DNA of 39,921 nt from Akkermansiaceae bacterium (lineage in GTDB: Bacteria > Verrucomicrobiota > Verrucomicrobiia > Verrucomicrobiales > Akkermansiaceae): assembly GCA_947491475.1 (NCBI GenBank), contig CANLKN010000026.1:1-39921 (forward strand). Reading direction: 5' to 3'. Below, in pieces: positions 8,902 through 17,740 of this stretch; positions within the stretch are counted from its first letter, which is position 1; each line of letters opens with the position of its first letter. The position numbers and the translations under genes were made by a program. The notes below the pieces were generated by a model. That model was given only the letters and a program-made list of their open reading frames with translations, was not told the origin of the DNA and made no database searches.

Positions 8902-11205
8902 ATGCCCAAAAGCACCCCGCCGGAAAACGACCGCCGCCGCAAGACCGCCTCTCCATCGCGCTGGCCCGGGGCGGTTTCGCTGCTGTTTTTCTGGCCGTTT
9001 CATCTGTTCAATCTGCTGACGCGTTCGTTCGGCTTTTTTACGAGGTTTTTCATTCGAGTGCTGGCTTATCCGGTGGTCGCCGGGCTCTATGCGTTGCTGT
9101 TTCTCTGGCTGGTCTATGGTTTGCGGGCCAAGCGCCATGATCTCACGCGCATTCATGAGATGCCGGAGCGTTCGATCATCCGTGATCGCCTGGGCGAGGA
9201 AATCGGCCGCATCCATGGTGAGAAGCGCTCGGTGGTGCCGTTGCGCCAGGTTTCGGAAAATTTCCGCAAGGCCATCCTCGCCCGCGAGGACGAGCGCTTC
9301 TATGCACACGGTGCCGTTGACCCCATCGGCATCGTGCGCGCCTTCACCAAAAACCTCCAAGGCAAGCGCGAGGGAGCGTCCACCATCACCCAGCAACTCG
9401 CATCCGACATCTTCCAGCTCAAGCGCGGCGAGAAACGCGGCGACCTTCCACGCCAACTCGACCGCAAGTTTCTCGAAATTGCCATCGCCATGCGGCTTGA
9501 GAGCACCTTGGAAAAAGACGAGATTCTCGAAGCCTACATCAACCAGATCAACTGGGGCCGCCAGATCAAAGGCATCGGCGAAGCATCGCGCATCTACTTC
9601 GAGAAGCACCCGTCCGAGCTCACTCTCTCGCAATCCGCCCTCCTCGCTGGAATCGTCCGCGGGCCGGATTCCTTCAATCCCTTCAAATCGATGGATGCCG
9701 CCACCCGCGAGCGCAACACCACGCTGGAGCGCATGGTCAATGCCGGGGCCATCACCCGGGCCGAGGCGGATGCCGCCAAGCTCGAGCCCATCGAGGTGCG
9801 CCCGCGCATCCGGCGTGCTGCCCGCGAGTCCTTCGCCATGGACCTGATCCGCCGCGATTTGGAAATCATCCTTGAAAAACAGGACATCGAGCTCGGCGGC
9901 CTGGAAATCATCACCACCATCGACCTGCGCATCCAACAAAAGGGCGAAGAGGCGCTCGATAAGAAACTCAGCCAGGTCGAGCGGCTATCCGGCTACTCTC
10001 ACCCCACCCGCGCCGCGTGGCAGAGGCTGCCGGAAGAAGCCCGCAAAGAGCCCCGCTACATCCAGGGCGGTGCGGTCGTTATCGAAAACCGCACCGGTGC
10101 CGTGCTCGCCGTCATCGGTGGCCGCGATGCCAACGAATCGCGCTTCAACCGCGCCAAAGACGCCAAGCGGCAGCTCGGCTCGATCTTCAAACCCTTTGTT
10201 TATCTATCCGCTTTCGACAGGGGCCTGCGCCCGGACACCCTGATCAGCGATGGCCCGATCCAGCCCGGCGAGATCAAGGGCGGCAGCCACTGGCGGCCGC
10301 GAAACTCGGATGGCAGATACGGCGGCTACATGCCCGCCTCATACGGACTGATCCGCTCACGCAACACCATGTCGGTGAGAGTGGGCGATCATGCGGGTAT
10401 CCCACGCGTGGCGGAAGTCGCCAAAGCCGCCGGATTCACCACCCCCATGCCGCAAAACCCCTCGTCCTTCCTCGGCTCATGGGAGGCCTCACCTTGGGAA
10501 GTGGCCACGGCCTACACCATTTTCCCCAACGACGGCGTCCGCTACCGGCCCTATCTGATATCGGAAATCCGGGACCGCGATGGCAATGTGCTCTACTCCA
10601 CCCTGCCGCTCTCCTATCAGGCGGCATCCGGCGGCTCCGCGTGGTCGGTCTCGCGCATTCTCAACGAGGTGGCCACGCGCGGCACCGCTGCTTCGGTGAG
10701 AAGACTCGGTTTCGAAAAACCCTGCGGCGCCAAGACCGGCACCACCAATGATTTCAAGGATGCATGGTTTGCCGGATACACCTCCAGCCTTACCTGCGCG
10801 GTGTGGATCGGCTTTGATAAACCCAAAAAAACCATCCACGGCGGCTTTGGCTCGGTGCTCTCGCTGCCGGTGTGGGTGGACATCATGAAAACCGCCGACC
10901 GCCTTGGCTACAAGGCCGGCAAGCTTCACACCAGGGTCAATCTCGTCAGCATGGACCTCTGCCGCCTTTCGGGAAAACGCGCCACCTCCGGCTGTGCGGA
11001 AGCCGGCACCGCCCATACCGCTCAGGTCCCGTCCGATATCGCGCTGCCTGAAAACGATTTCTGCCCGATCCATCCGGCCCGCGCCCGGGCGGTGGTCGAG
11101 GAGTCCGCCGCCTCACCACCGCGCGCCCAACCCGTAATGCCACCTGCGCCACCGCGCGCCCTGCCAGTGGAAGAACGCCCGCCTCGGGCCCTGCCGGTGG
11201 ATTGA
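8902..11205 (+). CDS. Bifunctional class A penicillin-binding protein, all motifs intact
   Basis: 767 residues from ATG 8902. An upstream in-frame start at 8788 is rejected because it adds an unlikely leader before the charged N-terminus. A basic start is followed by a hydrophobic anchor region (about residues 25-80). The glycosyltransferase domain has REDERF (catalytic Glu129) and GASTITQQLA. The transpeptidase domain has the nucleophile in GSIFKPF (Ser427, Lys430), SRN (Ser486, Asn488) and KTGTTNDFKDAWFAGYT (Lys611). The tail is proline-rich with three PPRA(Q/L)PV repeats. It polymerises glycan strands from lipid II and crosslinks the peptides at the outer face of the inner membrane. A second PBP gene follows 46 bases later, probably in one transcript. 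Confidence 0.95.
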   Translation: MPKSTPPENDRRRKTASPSRWPGAVSLLFFWPFHLFNLLTRSFGFFTRFFIRVLAYPVVAGLYALLFLWLVYGLRAKRHDLTRIHEMPERSIIRDRLGEEIGRIHGEKRSVVPLRQVSENFRKAILAREDERFYAHGAVDPIGIVRAFTKNLQGKREGASTITQQLASDIFQLKRGEKRGDLPRQLDRKFLEIAIAMRLESTLEKDEILEAYINQINWGRQIKGIGEASRIYFEKHPSELTLSQSALLAGIVRGPDSFNPFKSMDAATRERNTTLERMVNAGAITRAEADAAKLEPIEVRPRIRRAARESFAMDLIRRDLEIILEKQDIELGGLEIITTIDLRIQQKGEEALDKKLSQVERLSGYSHPTRAAWQRLPEEARKEPRYIQGGAVVIENRTGAVLAVIGGRDANESRFNRAKDAKRQLGSIFKPFVYLSAFDRGLRPDTLISDGPIQPGEIKGGSHWRPRNSDGRYGGYMPASYGLIRSRNTMSVRVGDHAGIPRVAEVAKAAGFTTPMPQNPSSFLGSWEASPWEVATAYTIFPNDGVRYRPYLISEIRDRDGNVLYSTLPLSYQAASGGSAWSVSRILNEVATRGTAASVRRLGFEKPCGAKTGTTNDFKDAWFAGYTSSLTCAVWIGFDKPKKTIHGGFGSVLSLPVWVDIMKTADRLGYKAGKLHTRVNLVSMDLCRLSGKRATSGCAEAGTAHTAQVPSDIALPENDFCPIHPARARAVVEESAASPPRAQPVMPPAPPRALPVEERPPRALPVD

Positions 11206-11251
11206 TATGGCATATCCCGAATTTCAAATTTCAAATCTCCCATCCCCACCC

Positions 11252-12961
11252 ATGTCCACCTGGCGTCCCATCAGTCCTCCGCCGCTCTGGAAGCGTTGTC
11301 TTCCCGAGTTTCTGCATGGACCGGTGCGTCTTGGTTTCCAGCTTGGGTTACTGGGCTTGGTCGTTCTAACAGGAATCGGCTTCTTTTATTTCATGCTGGC
11401 GATGCGCTTCGATCTCGACGAGGTCGCCAAGCTGCCGTCGGGCACCGTTTTTTACGACCGCAAGGGCGAGGAAATCGTCGTGCCCGGCGGTTCCGGACGC
11501 CGTCTGGTAGAGCGCGCGGACATCCCGGACTTTCTGGTGAAATCGTTGCTGGCACGCGAGGACGCGCGCTTTTTCGAGCATCACGGCGTGGATTTCCGCG
11601 GTCTCGCCCGTGCCACTGTGAGAAACCTCAAGGATTGGGATTTCACCCAGGGCGCGTCCACGCTGAGCATGCAGCTCGCTCGCAACAGCTTTGAAATCCG
11701 CCAGAAATCGCTGCACCGCAAAGCTCTCGAAATCGCTCTCACCCTGCGTGTCGAAAACCGCTACTCGAAGGATGAAATCCTCACCCATTACCTCAACCGC
11801 ATTTACTTCGGCGCGGGCGCTTATGGCATCGAGCAGGCGGCGCGCACCTACTTCGGCAGGCCGTCCCGAGATCTCACCGACGCCGAGAGCGCGTTGCTCG
11901 CCGGCATCATCCGCGGGCCGCACCTTTTCTCGCCGCTGCGCAAGCCGGAGGCGGCGCTCGAACAACGCCGCCAGACACTCGACCGCATGGCGGCCATGGG
12001 TTTCATCAACAAGGAGCAACGCGATGCCATCAATGCGCAGCCACTCAAGCTCGTGACCGACGAGCCTACGGGCAACCAAACCACTTACGCCCTCAAAGCC
12101 GTGGAGCGCGAACTCGACCGCATTCTCGACGAGAACAAGCTTCCGCCCGGAGGCTTGCAAATCCAGACCACCCTCGATCTTGCCTGGCAGCAGCGGCTTG
12201 AAACCGAGCTCAACCACGCGGTAGAGGCGCTGGAGAAGGAGAAAAACTGGCCGCATCCGGTGGCGGCGGATCATGTGCCCGGCGCAGAGACGGCTTACGT
12301 GCAATACGGGGCCATCACCACCGAGACCCGCAGCGGTGCGATCCTGGCGCTGATCGGTGGCCGGAATTACAACCACTCCAGCCTGGACCGCACGTTTTCC
12401 ACGCGGGATCTTGGATCCGCTTTCGAGCCTTTTGTGGCCGCCGCGGCAGCCGAGCGCGGCAAAATCGTGTTGCCCGGCAGGCCGGTGCAAACCGGCCGCC
12501 AGATCGGGCCGGCGGAAGTCGAGCGCCTTGCCAAGCGCTGCGGCATCCAAGGGCCGTTTGTGCAAAGCGAAGACTTGTTCCGCGGTGCGGTGGCGGCCAC
12601 GCCGCGCCAGATGTCCATCGGTCTCGCCACCTTGGGAAACAAGGGCAAGCGCCCGAAACCCTACCTCATCCAGGAAATCAGGGATGCCTCTGGAGCCGTG
12701 ATTTACACCGCCAAAACCCAGCTCACCCAGGCGCTCAGCCCGCCTGCCGCGCTTGACGCCACCAGCGTGTTGAGCCGCAAGAACAACACCCGCACCTTCA
12801 CCGGGGCCACCGGTTCCGAACGCGATGCATGGACGCTGCGCCTCGGCCCCAGCGGTGCCACCGCCATCTGGATCGGCTTCGACAAGCCCACCGCCATCGC
12901 TCCCGAGCCGCGGCTCAAATCGCTGCTGGACGAGTTTGTCAACCGCCTCGGCAACGGGTGA
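11252..12961 (+). CDS. Class A PBP-like glycosyltransferase with a degenerate transpeptidase domain
   Basis: 569 residues from ATG 11252 (a start at 11207 is possible but adds 15 residues of unlikely leader). After an anchor (GLLGLVVLTGIGFFYFMLAM) the glycosyltransferase domain is complete: REDARFFEHHGVD (catalytic Glu103) and GASTLSMQLARN. The transpeptidase domain is broken. The SxxK motif reads GSAFEPF, so Ser389 stays but Lys becomes Glu392. The segment that should carry SxN is missing (about 50 residues shorter here than in the upstream PBP). KTG has become ATG (Ala519). The fold end IWIGFD is kept. It is predicted to make glycan strands but not crosslinks. It follows the intact PBP and is convergent with the LysM protein, seven bases apart. 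Confidence 0.9.
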   Translation: MSTWRPISPPPLWKRCLPEFLHGPVRLGFQLGLLGLVVLTGIGFFYFMLAMRFDLDEVAKLPSGTVFYDRKGEEIVVPGGSGRRLVERADIPDFLVKSLLAREDARFFEHHGVDFRGLARATVRNLKDWDFTQGASTLSMQLARNSFEIRQKSLHRKALEIALTLRVENRYSKDEILTHYLNRIYFGAGAYGIEQAARTYFGRPSRDLTDAESALLAGIIRGPHLFSPLRKPEAALEQRRQTLDRMAAMGFINKEQRDAINAQPLKLVTDEPTGNQTTYALKAVERELDRILDENKLPPGGLQIQTTLDLAWQQRLETELNHAVEALEKEKNWPHPVAADHVPGAETAYVQYGAITTETRSGAILALIGGRNYNHSSLDRTFSTRDLGSAFEPFVAAAAAERGKIVLPGRPVQTGRQIGPAEVERLAKRCGIQGPFVQSEDLFRGAVAATPRQMSIGLATLGNKGKRPKPYLIQEIRDASGAVIYTAKTQLTQALSPPAALDATSVLSRKNNTRTFTGATGSERDAWTLRLGPSGATAIWIGFDKPTAIAPEPRLKSLLDEFVNRLGNG

Positions 12962-12968
12962 TGGCTTT

Positions 12969-13823
12969 CTATGGCGTCGGAATCACGAGCTTGCTGCCGA
13001 GATAGACGACTTCGTTTTTCATGCCGTTGGCCGCTACGATGGCGCGTGGATCAACGCGGTATTTGCGGGCGATGCCCACCAAGGTATCGCCGCGCACCAC
13101 GGTGTGGGAACGGGGTGATGCCCCGGCTTGAGTGGCTGACGAGGGCAGCGGTTTTTCGACAGGTGCTGGGCCGGAATCGGCGGGCACGGCTTCCACCAAT
13201 TCCTCATCCTCGATGACAGGCGCGGGCGATGGTGAAACTGCAATTGTGGAATCTGCGGCAGCGGGCTCTTGCGGCGGGGTTTCCAGGGTTTCCAGCTGTG
13301 GCTCGGGCAATGTGGGCGGTGGCTCCGGCGTTGCTTCGGAGACGGGCATTTCATTCACCGCGACCGGTGGCGGCGGCGGAGCAGTCGCGGGCGTGGCTGC
13401 TGCTGGAGTGATGATTTTCGGCGGATCGGGCGGCAAAACTTCCGGCGCAAGCCCGGATGAGCCGGTTCTTTTCCATGGTTTGAAAACTAACAAAGCGGCG
13501 ATGATCGCCAGCGGAACCAGAATGGCTGGTGCGAATTTCGGCCGTCCGTTGACGGAGGATTCCGCAGGTTGCCGGGCGGCTTGCGTTGGCACCACCGCAG
13601 GCTGCATGTCGCGCGGCGGCTGGCTTGGCATGGCGTCCGGCGCGGGAGTCGCATGTTGACGCTCATCCGGAGTTTTGGGCAGGCGCAAAGTTTCATGGCA
13701 GGAAGGGCAGATCACATCGACATCACTGGAGTCCGCCGCCACACGAAACACCGACCGACAGCCTGGGCAGGTGAATCCGTTCCACACCTTGGTTTTTGGT
13801 TTTTCTTCTTCCACTGGCGTCAA
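12969..13823 (-). CDS. Zinc-ribbon, single-pass membrane, LysM protein
   Basis: About 284 residues. The start is TTG at 13823 or GTG at 13814; no ATG fits. Residues 19-42 form a zinc ribbon (CPGC and CPSC pairs). A membrane segment lies at about 98-114. A long Pro/Ala/Glu-rich linker follows, then a LysM domain at about 238-282 (HTVVRGDTLVGIARKYRVDP and a final GSKLVIP). LysM binds N-acetylglucosamine chains such as peptidoglycan. The ribbon would be cytoplasmic and the LysM periplasmic, which would link a cytoplasmic partner to the cell wall. Its neighbours, two PBP genes, fit a cell-wall role. Confidence 0.8.
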   Translation of the reverse strand: MTPVEEEKPKTKVWNGFTCPGCRSVFRVAADSSDVDVICPSCHETLRLPKTPDERQHATPAPDAMPSQPPRDMQPAVVPTQAARQPAESSVNGRPKFAPAILVPLAIIAALLVFKPWKRTGSSGLAPEVLPPDPPKIITPAAATPATAPPPPPVAVNEMPVSEATPEPPPTLPEPQLETLETPPQEPAAADSTIAVSPSPAPVIEDEELVEAVPADSGPAPVEKPLPSSATQAGASPRSHTVVRGDTLVGIARKYRVDPRAIVAANGMKNEVVYLGSKLVIPTP

Positions 13824-13892
13824 GCTGCGGGAGGGAAGGTATGACGGGCAAGTCTGAAGCTGCCGCGCGCCTTACGGGCGGGCAGCTTTCTG

Positions 13893-15149
13893 CTATGGAT
13901 TGAGCCGCCGCTGGAGATGCTGCTGCACGGGTTCGGGCAGCGGATTGGATTGGATCCACTGGGTGGCGGCGGCGGGGTCGCGCTCGATCCAGCGGTCGAG
14001 TGTGCGGCGATACATCTGCTCCTGCTGGCCGGTGTTTTCGATGCGGGCGATCTGGCTGACGGCGAGGCCGGGATCGTTGCCGAAGGAATGCCAGATGAAA
14101 TTTCGCACCACATCGTTGGTCACATCGGCCGGGTAGCGGTCCATGAGTGAAATCGCGCGGGGCGGATCGGCGCTGGCCACGCTGGAGACGATGCCGCGCA
14201 GGGCATCGCTGCGGATTTCGCCGGCGGGCAATCTGGCGAGCGAGTTCATGGCGGCCTGCTCGTCATTGCGAGCCCAGGTGCTGTAAACATCGTCCATTCG
14301 GCGCTGGGTGGCTTCACCGGGTTTTTCCAGCAACCAGCTTACGGTGCCTGCCGGATCGCTAGCGGCGAGGCGGTCCGCCGAGCGCATCATCGCACCATTG
14401 CGCAGCGAATCATCCGTGATGGCCTCGATCCAGGCGCGGGCCGCTTCGTTTCCCTGCGCGAGCAAATATGGCAGCATGGCATCGAGCGCCTCGCCGCGCT
14501 CCACGCTGCGCGGCATGGCGGCGAGCAGGGCGGTGGCGCGCTGCGGATCGCTGGCTACCAGACCACGGATCACTCCGGCCATATGAGGATTTGCTCCGTC
14601 GCCAGTGTGGTTGGCCTCGGCCCAGAGCAGAGCCGCATCGGGATCGAGCGAGGCCCAGGTGGTGAGGATGGTGTCGGTGGAGTAACGGTTGTTCGTGTTC
14701 TCCTTGGCGTAGGCAAGCGCGGTGATCGGATCGGCCTTGGCCCATGCGGAAAGGAGCATGGTGTATTCTCCGAGGCGCGCCTCGGTGAGGCCGAGGCTGC
14801 GGAAATGGGCGACCGCTGCCTCGAAATCGCCGGGCGCTAGTTGGTCGATGAAGGCGAGCAGCGCGCGGCTGCGGTCGAGCGGATTTTCGCTGCGGACGAT
14901 GGATTCCAGACGGCTGAGGCGATCCGTTTCTGAGATGGGGGAACGAGCCGAACTTCTCTCCTTGAGCGCCGTGGCGGCATCCCGCGCGGAGGACGATGAT
15001 GAGGCGGCGGCGCGCATGGAACGGGTGACCTGCGGACCGTCTTCCGCCGCATCCGCTTGGGCATCCGAGGAGGAAATGCGGCCTGCGAAAAAACCTACGG
15101 CTCCGATCAGAACCAACGCGGATACAAGAGTGAGCGGTGTGAGTTTCAT
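13893..15149 (-). CDS. Exported or anchored alpha-helical repeat protein
   Basis: 418 residues. An N-terminal hydrophobic helix (LTLVSALVLIGAVGFFAGRI) acts as signal or anchor. A Ser/Ala/Asp-rich linker follows. Then about nine helical repeats of roughly 35 residues carry the pattern W(A/L)...DP..A..., for example TTWASLDPDAALLWAEA and LDRWIERDPAAATQWIQ. Such TPR/HEAT-like solenoids with recurring DPxAA motifs are abundant in Verrucomicrobiota and are presumed to bind proteins; no activity is known. The upstream neighbour is arsC, 123 bases away, probably unrelated. The ATG at 15149 has no Shine-Dalgarno match. Confidence 0.75.
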   Translation of the reverse strand: MKLTPLTLVSALVLIGAVGFFAGRISSSDAQADAAEDGPQVTRSMRAAASSSSSARDAATALKERSSARSPISETDRLSRLESIVRSENPLDRSRALLAFIDQLAPGDFEAAVAHFRSLGLTEARLGEYTMLLSAWAKADPITALAYAKENTNNRYSTDTILTTWASLDPDAALLWAEANHTGDGANPHMAGVIRGLVASDPQRATALLAAMPRSVERGEALDAMLPYLLAQGNEAARAWIEAITDDSLRNGAMMRSADRLAASDPAGTVSWLLEKPGEATQRRMDDVYSTWARNDEQAAMNSLARLPAGEIRSDALRGIVSSVASADPPRAISLMDRYPADVTNDVVRNFIWHSFGNDPGLAVSQIARIENTGQQEQMYRRTLDRWIERDPAAATQWIQSNPLPEPVQQHLQRRLNP

Positions 15150-15272
15150 GATTCGGGCAAAACGATACCACCATTCTGGCCGCAGTCTTGCGGAAAAAAT
15201 TTCAGAAACCGGCTCACAAACAGGATGTTTTTTGAGCCGATTAGCCTGCTCAATCGGCTCACTGCGGGAAAA

Positions 15273-15710
15273 TCACCCGCGCGTTGCATCAAGCCGTCCG
15301 GCAGCGTAGGCACCGAAGATTTTGGTAATTTCATCGCGCACGCGGCGGAAGACCGCCATTTGCTCATCTTCGGAGCCGCTGGCATGCGCCGGATCGTCGA
15401 AGGGCCAGTGGTGGCGGTTCATCTGGCCGGGAAACATCGGGCAGGCCTGGTCGGCATTGCCGCAGACGGTGATGACGGTCTCCACCTCGTCCGTTAGAAA
15501 CTCATCGAGGTGCTTCGAGCGGTGGCCTCTGATGTCGATGCCGATCTCGGCCATCGCCTTGATGCCGAGCGGATGCACGTAGCCGGCGGGCTTCGAGCCG
15601 GCACTTTCCACGCGGAAGCCCTCGCCGAGCGCGCGGCGCAGGATGCCTTCGGCAAGGTGCGAGCGGCAACTGTTGCCGGTGCAGAGGATGAGGATACAGG
15701 GTGGTTTCAT
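15273..15710 (-). CDS. arsC: Arsenate reductase, thioredoxin-type (LMW phosphatase fold)
   Basis: 145 residues. The phosphatase P-loop CTGNSCRS holds Cys10, and the redox pair Cys83 and Cys90 lies in [15 protein letters not shown]. The spacing matches the thioredoxin-coupled ArsC of Staphylococcus and Bacillus. It reduces arsenate to arsenite for export. Its ATG overlaps the stop codon of the acr3 gene (ATGA), so the two are translationally coupled. It is the last gene of the arsenic operon. Confidence 0.95.
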   Translation of the reverse strand: MKPPCILILCTGNSCRSHLAEGILRRALGEGFRVESAGSKPAGYVHPLGIKAMAEIGIDIRGHRSKHLDEFLTDEVETVITVCGNADQACPMFPGQMNRHHWPFDDPAHASGSEDEQMAVFRRVRDEITKIFGAYAAGRLDATRG

Positions 15711-16762
15711 GGTGTCAGTGGGAAGAATTTTCGTTTTAGGAAAAAGGAAACATGCACCAGCCCGATCAAGGCCGGCACTTCGATGAGCGGGCCGACCACC
15801 GCCGCGAAGGCCACGCCGGATTCCAGGCCGAACACCGCGATGGCCACGGCGATGGCGAGCTCGAAGTTGTTGCCCGCCGAGGTGAAGGCGACGCTCGCCG
15901 TGCGCGGATAGTCGGAGCCGAGTTTCGCCGCCATGACAAAGCTCACCAGGAACATCACCGCGAAATAGATCACCAGCGGAATGGCGATGCGCAGCACATC
16001 CATCGGCAGCCGCACTATGGCATCGCCCTTGTAGGTGAACATGACGACGATGGTGAAGAGCAACGCGATCAACGTGAGCGGCGAGATCTTTGGAATGAAA
16101 ACAGTATCATACCAATCCTCGCCCTTGAGTTTCACCAAGACCACGCGGCTGAGCGCGCCTGCCGCGAAGGGAATGCCCAGATAGATCAACACGCTGTGGA
16201 AGATTTCACCCATCGTCACCGGCACGATCACGCCCTTGAGGCCGATGTAAGGCGGCAAGACAGTGATGAAGAACCACGCATAGGCGCTGTAAAACAGGAT
16301 CTGTGCGATGCTGTTGAGAGCTACCAGCCCGGCGGCATACTCGGTGCTGCCCTTGGCGAGCTGGTTCCACACCAGCACCATCGCGATGCAGCGGGCGAGG
16401 CCGACGAGGATCAGGCCCACCATGTAATCCGGCTGGTCGCGCAGGAAAACCACCGCCAGCACCCACATCAATACCGGCCCGATGATCCAGTTCTGAAGCA
16501 GCGAAAGACTCAGGATTTTCGTGTTGGCGAAGACCTTCGGCATCTCCGCATAACGCACCTTGGCCAGCGGCGGATACATCATCACGATCAATCCGATCGC
16601 CAGCGGCATGTTGGTGGTGCCCACGGTCATCGGCGCGAAGAACGCCGCGGGATCGGTGATGACCAGGTTTCCCAACAACACGCCGAGACCCATCGCGGCG
16701 AAGATCCAGACCGTCAGGTAACGGTCGAGAAACGACATCTTTTTGGCAACGGCTTCGGACAT
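15707..16762 (-). CDS. acr3: ACR3-type arsenite efflux permease
   Basis: 351 residues with about ten membrane segments, the usual ACR3 length and topology. The start is [20 protein letters not shown], and [18 protein letters not shown] carries the conserved membrane-embedded Cys used for arsenite recognition. [19 protein letters not shown] near the end is another family signature. It extrudes arsenite through the inner membrane. The gene lies 21 bases after the DUF6428 gene and overlaps arsC by four bases. Confidence 0.95.
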   Translation of the reverse strand: MSEAVAKKMSFLDRYLTVWIFAAMGLGVLLGNLVITDPAAFFAPMTVGTTNMPLAIGLIVMMYPPLAKVRYAEMPKVFANTKILSLSLLQNWIIGPVLMWVLAVVFLRDQPDYMVGLILVGLARCIAMVLVWNQLAKGSTEYAAGLVALNSIAQILFYSAYAWFFITVLPPYIGLKGVIVPVTMGEIFHSVLIYLGIPFAAGALSRVVLVKLKGEDWYDTVFIPKISPLTLIALLFTIVVMFTYKGDAIVRLPMDVLRIAIPLVIYFAVMFLVSFVMAAKLGSDYPRTASVAFTSAGNNFELAIAVAIAVFGLESGVAFAAVVGPLIEVPALIGLVHVSFFLKRKFFPLTP

Positions 16763-16783
16763 GATGGATGTGATATGTTTTTT

Positions 16784-17266
16784 CTAACAACAACCGGACG
16801 GGCCGCAGCAAGGTGACTTGCCGCCCACAGCCGGCAGGCGCGGATCCGGCATTTGCAAACCACACAACTCCGGAGCCAGGCACTCGGTGTGCTTGTGGGC
16901 CAGGCGCAGGATCACGGCGTCATCCGTCAGTTCGTGGCCTTCGATGGTGTATTGCGAGATCACGCGGTCCTCATACTCGATCTCCACCGGCACGGATTCA
17001 TCGGACAGCAGGGATTTACCCTTTTCGAGAATGCCGGCCATTTTTCCGGTTTCGATGCGGTGGTCGTAGTCCTCACCCACCCAGACCTGAAGTTGACAGA
17101 TGGTGGTCTCGCGCAAGGTGCCGCCGCAATCGAGGAAGTTCTTGTGGACGCGGCCGACTTCGGTGACGTGGAAGGAAACGGGCACTGCGGAGTCGTCCGG
17201 CAGGCTCAGGCGGAAATGGCGCCCGGGGTGGCAGGCGAGCAGGGATTTGAGTTCGGAGAGATTCAT
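16784..17266 (-). CDS. DUF6428-type arsenic operon protein with a Cys-rich tail
   Basis: 160 residues from ATG 17266, which overlaps the arsR stop codon (ATGA). The upstream frame to 17560 is only the shadow of arsR. The protein has a compact alpha/beta core (SELKSLLACHPGRHFRLSLP, VSFHVTEVGRVHKNFLDCGG, CQLQVWVGEDYDHRI) and ends in CCGPSGCC. Similar small proteins (DUF6428) recur beside ArsR in arsenic loci. Function is unknown; the vicinal Cys pairs at the tail suggest binding of arsenite or another soft metal. The family name is from memory of the neighbourhood and core pattern. Confidence 0.8.
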   Translation of the reverse strand: MNLSELKSLLACHPGRHFRLSLPDDSAVPVSFHVTEVGRVHKNFLDCGGTLRETTICQLQVWVGEDYDHRIETGKMAGILEKGKSLLSDESVPVEIEYEDRVISQYTIEGHELTDDAVILRLAHKHTECLAPELCGLQMPDPRLPAVGGKSPCCGPSGCC

Positions 17267-17646
17267 GAGGTGAGCGTGGATTTGCGGTTTTTGGCGAGTT
17301 TCACCGGCCCCGGGCAGCAGGAGGATTCGCGCCGCGCCATGCGGGCCTCGGCTTTTTGCGCGTCGGCGGCAAATGGCCCGGCTTCGGGAAAATGCCGGAT
17401 GATCGCCTTGAGCGGCGCAAGCTGGCCGCGCGCGATGCGGAAATACGTCCACTTGCCGCAGGTCTCGCTCTCTAACAGACCTGCCTTGCGGATGATCTGC
17501 ACATGGCTGGAGACCGACGACTGCGGCATGCCGAGGATGTCCGCCAGCTCGCAGACACACAGCGCGCGCTCCATCACCAGCCGCACGATCCGCCAGCGTG
17601 TCTCGTCGGCCATGGCCCGGAAGAATTGAACGGGGTTGCTCGTCAC
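17263..17646 (-). CDS. arsR: ArsR-family arsenic-responsive repressor
   Basis: 127 residues if started at GTG 17646, or 116 from ATG 17613. The GTG keeps the first helix (NPVQFFRAMADETRWRIVRL) and is preferred. The frame open further upstream is not coding. The winged-helix core contains ALCVCELADIL, the ELCVCDL-type site whose Cys pair binds arsenite, and QSSVSSHVQIIRKAGLLES as recognition helix. Two more Cys sit at the tail (SSCCPG). It represses its own operon until arsenite binds. An inverted repeat lies 10 bases upstream of the GTG. Confidence 0.92.
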   Translation of the reverse strand: MTSNPVQFFRAMADETRWRIVRLVMERALCVCELADILGMPQSSVSSHVQIIRKAGLLESETCGKWTYFRIARGQLAPLKAIIRHFPEAGPFAADAQKAEARMARRESSCCPGPVKLAKNRKSTLTS

Positions 17647-17652
17647 GGGATT

Positions 17653-17681
17653 TTTCGTAACGTGAAATTTCGTTACGTCAA
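17653..17681 (-). promoter_or_regulatory. Probable ars promoter with overlapping ArsR operator
   Basis: CGTAACG (17656-17662) and CGTTACG (17671-17677) form a perfect inverted repeat with an 8-base spacer. On the minus strand TTGACG (17681-17676) is a good -35, with a weak -10 (ACGAAA) 17 bases on. The repeat lies between the two hexamers, where a bound ArsR would block polymerase. If this promoter is right, transcription starts close to the GTG at 17646, implying a nearly leaderless arsR message or use of ATG 17613. Confidence 0.6.
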
Positions 17682-17740
17682 GGGCGGACTTTGTCCATGA
17701 TATCGCGGCGCAGCCGGATAGCCTTCTGCGAAAAAACGCC

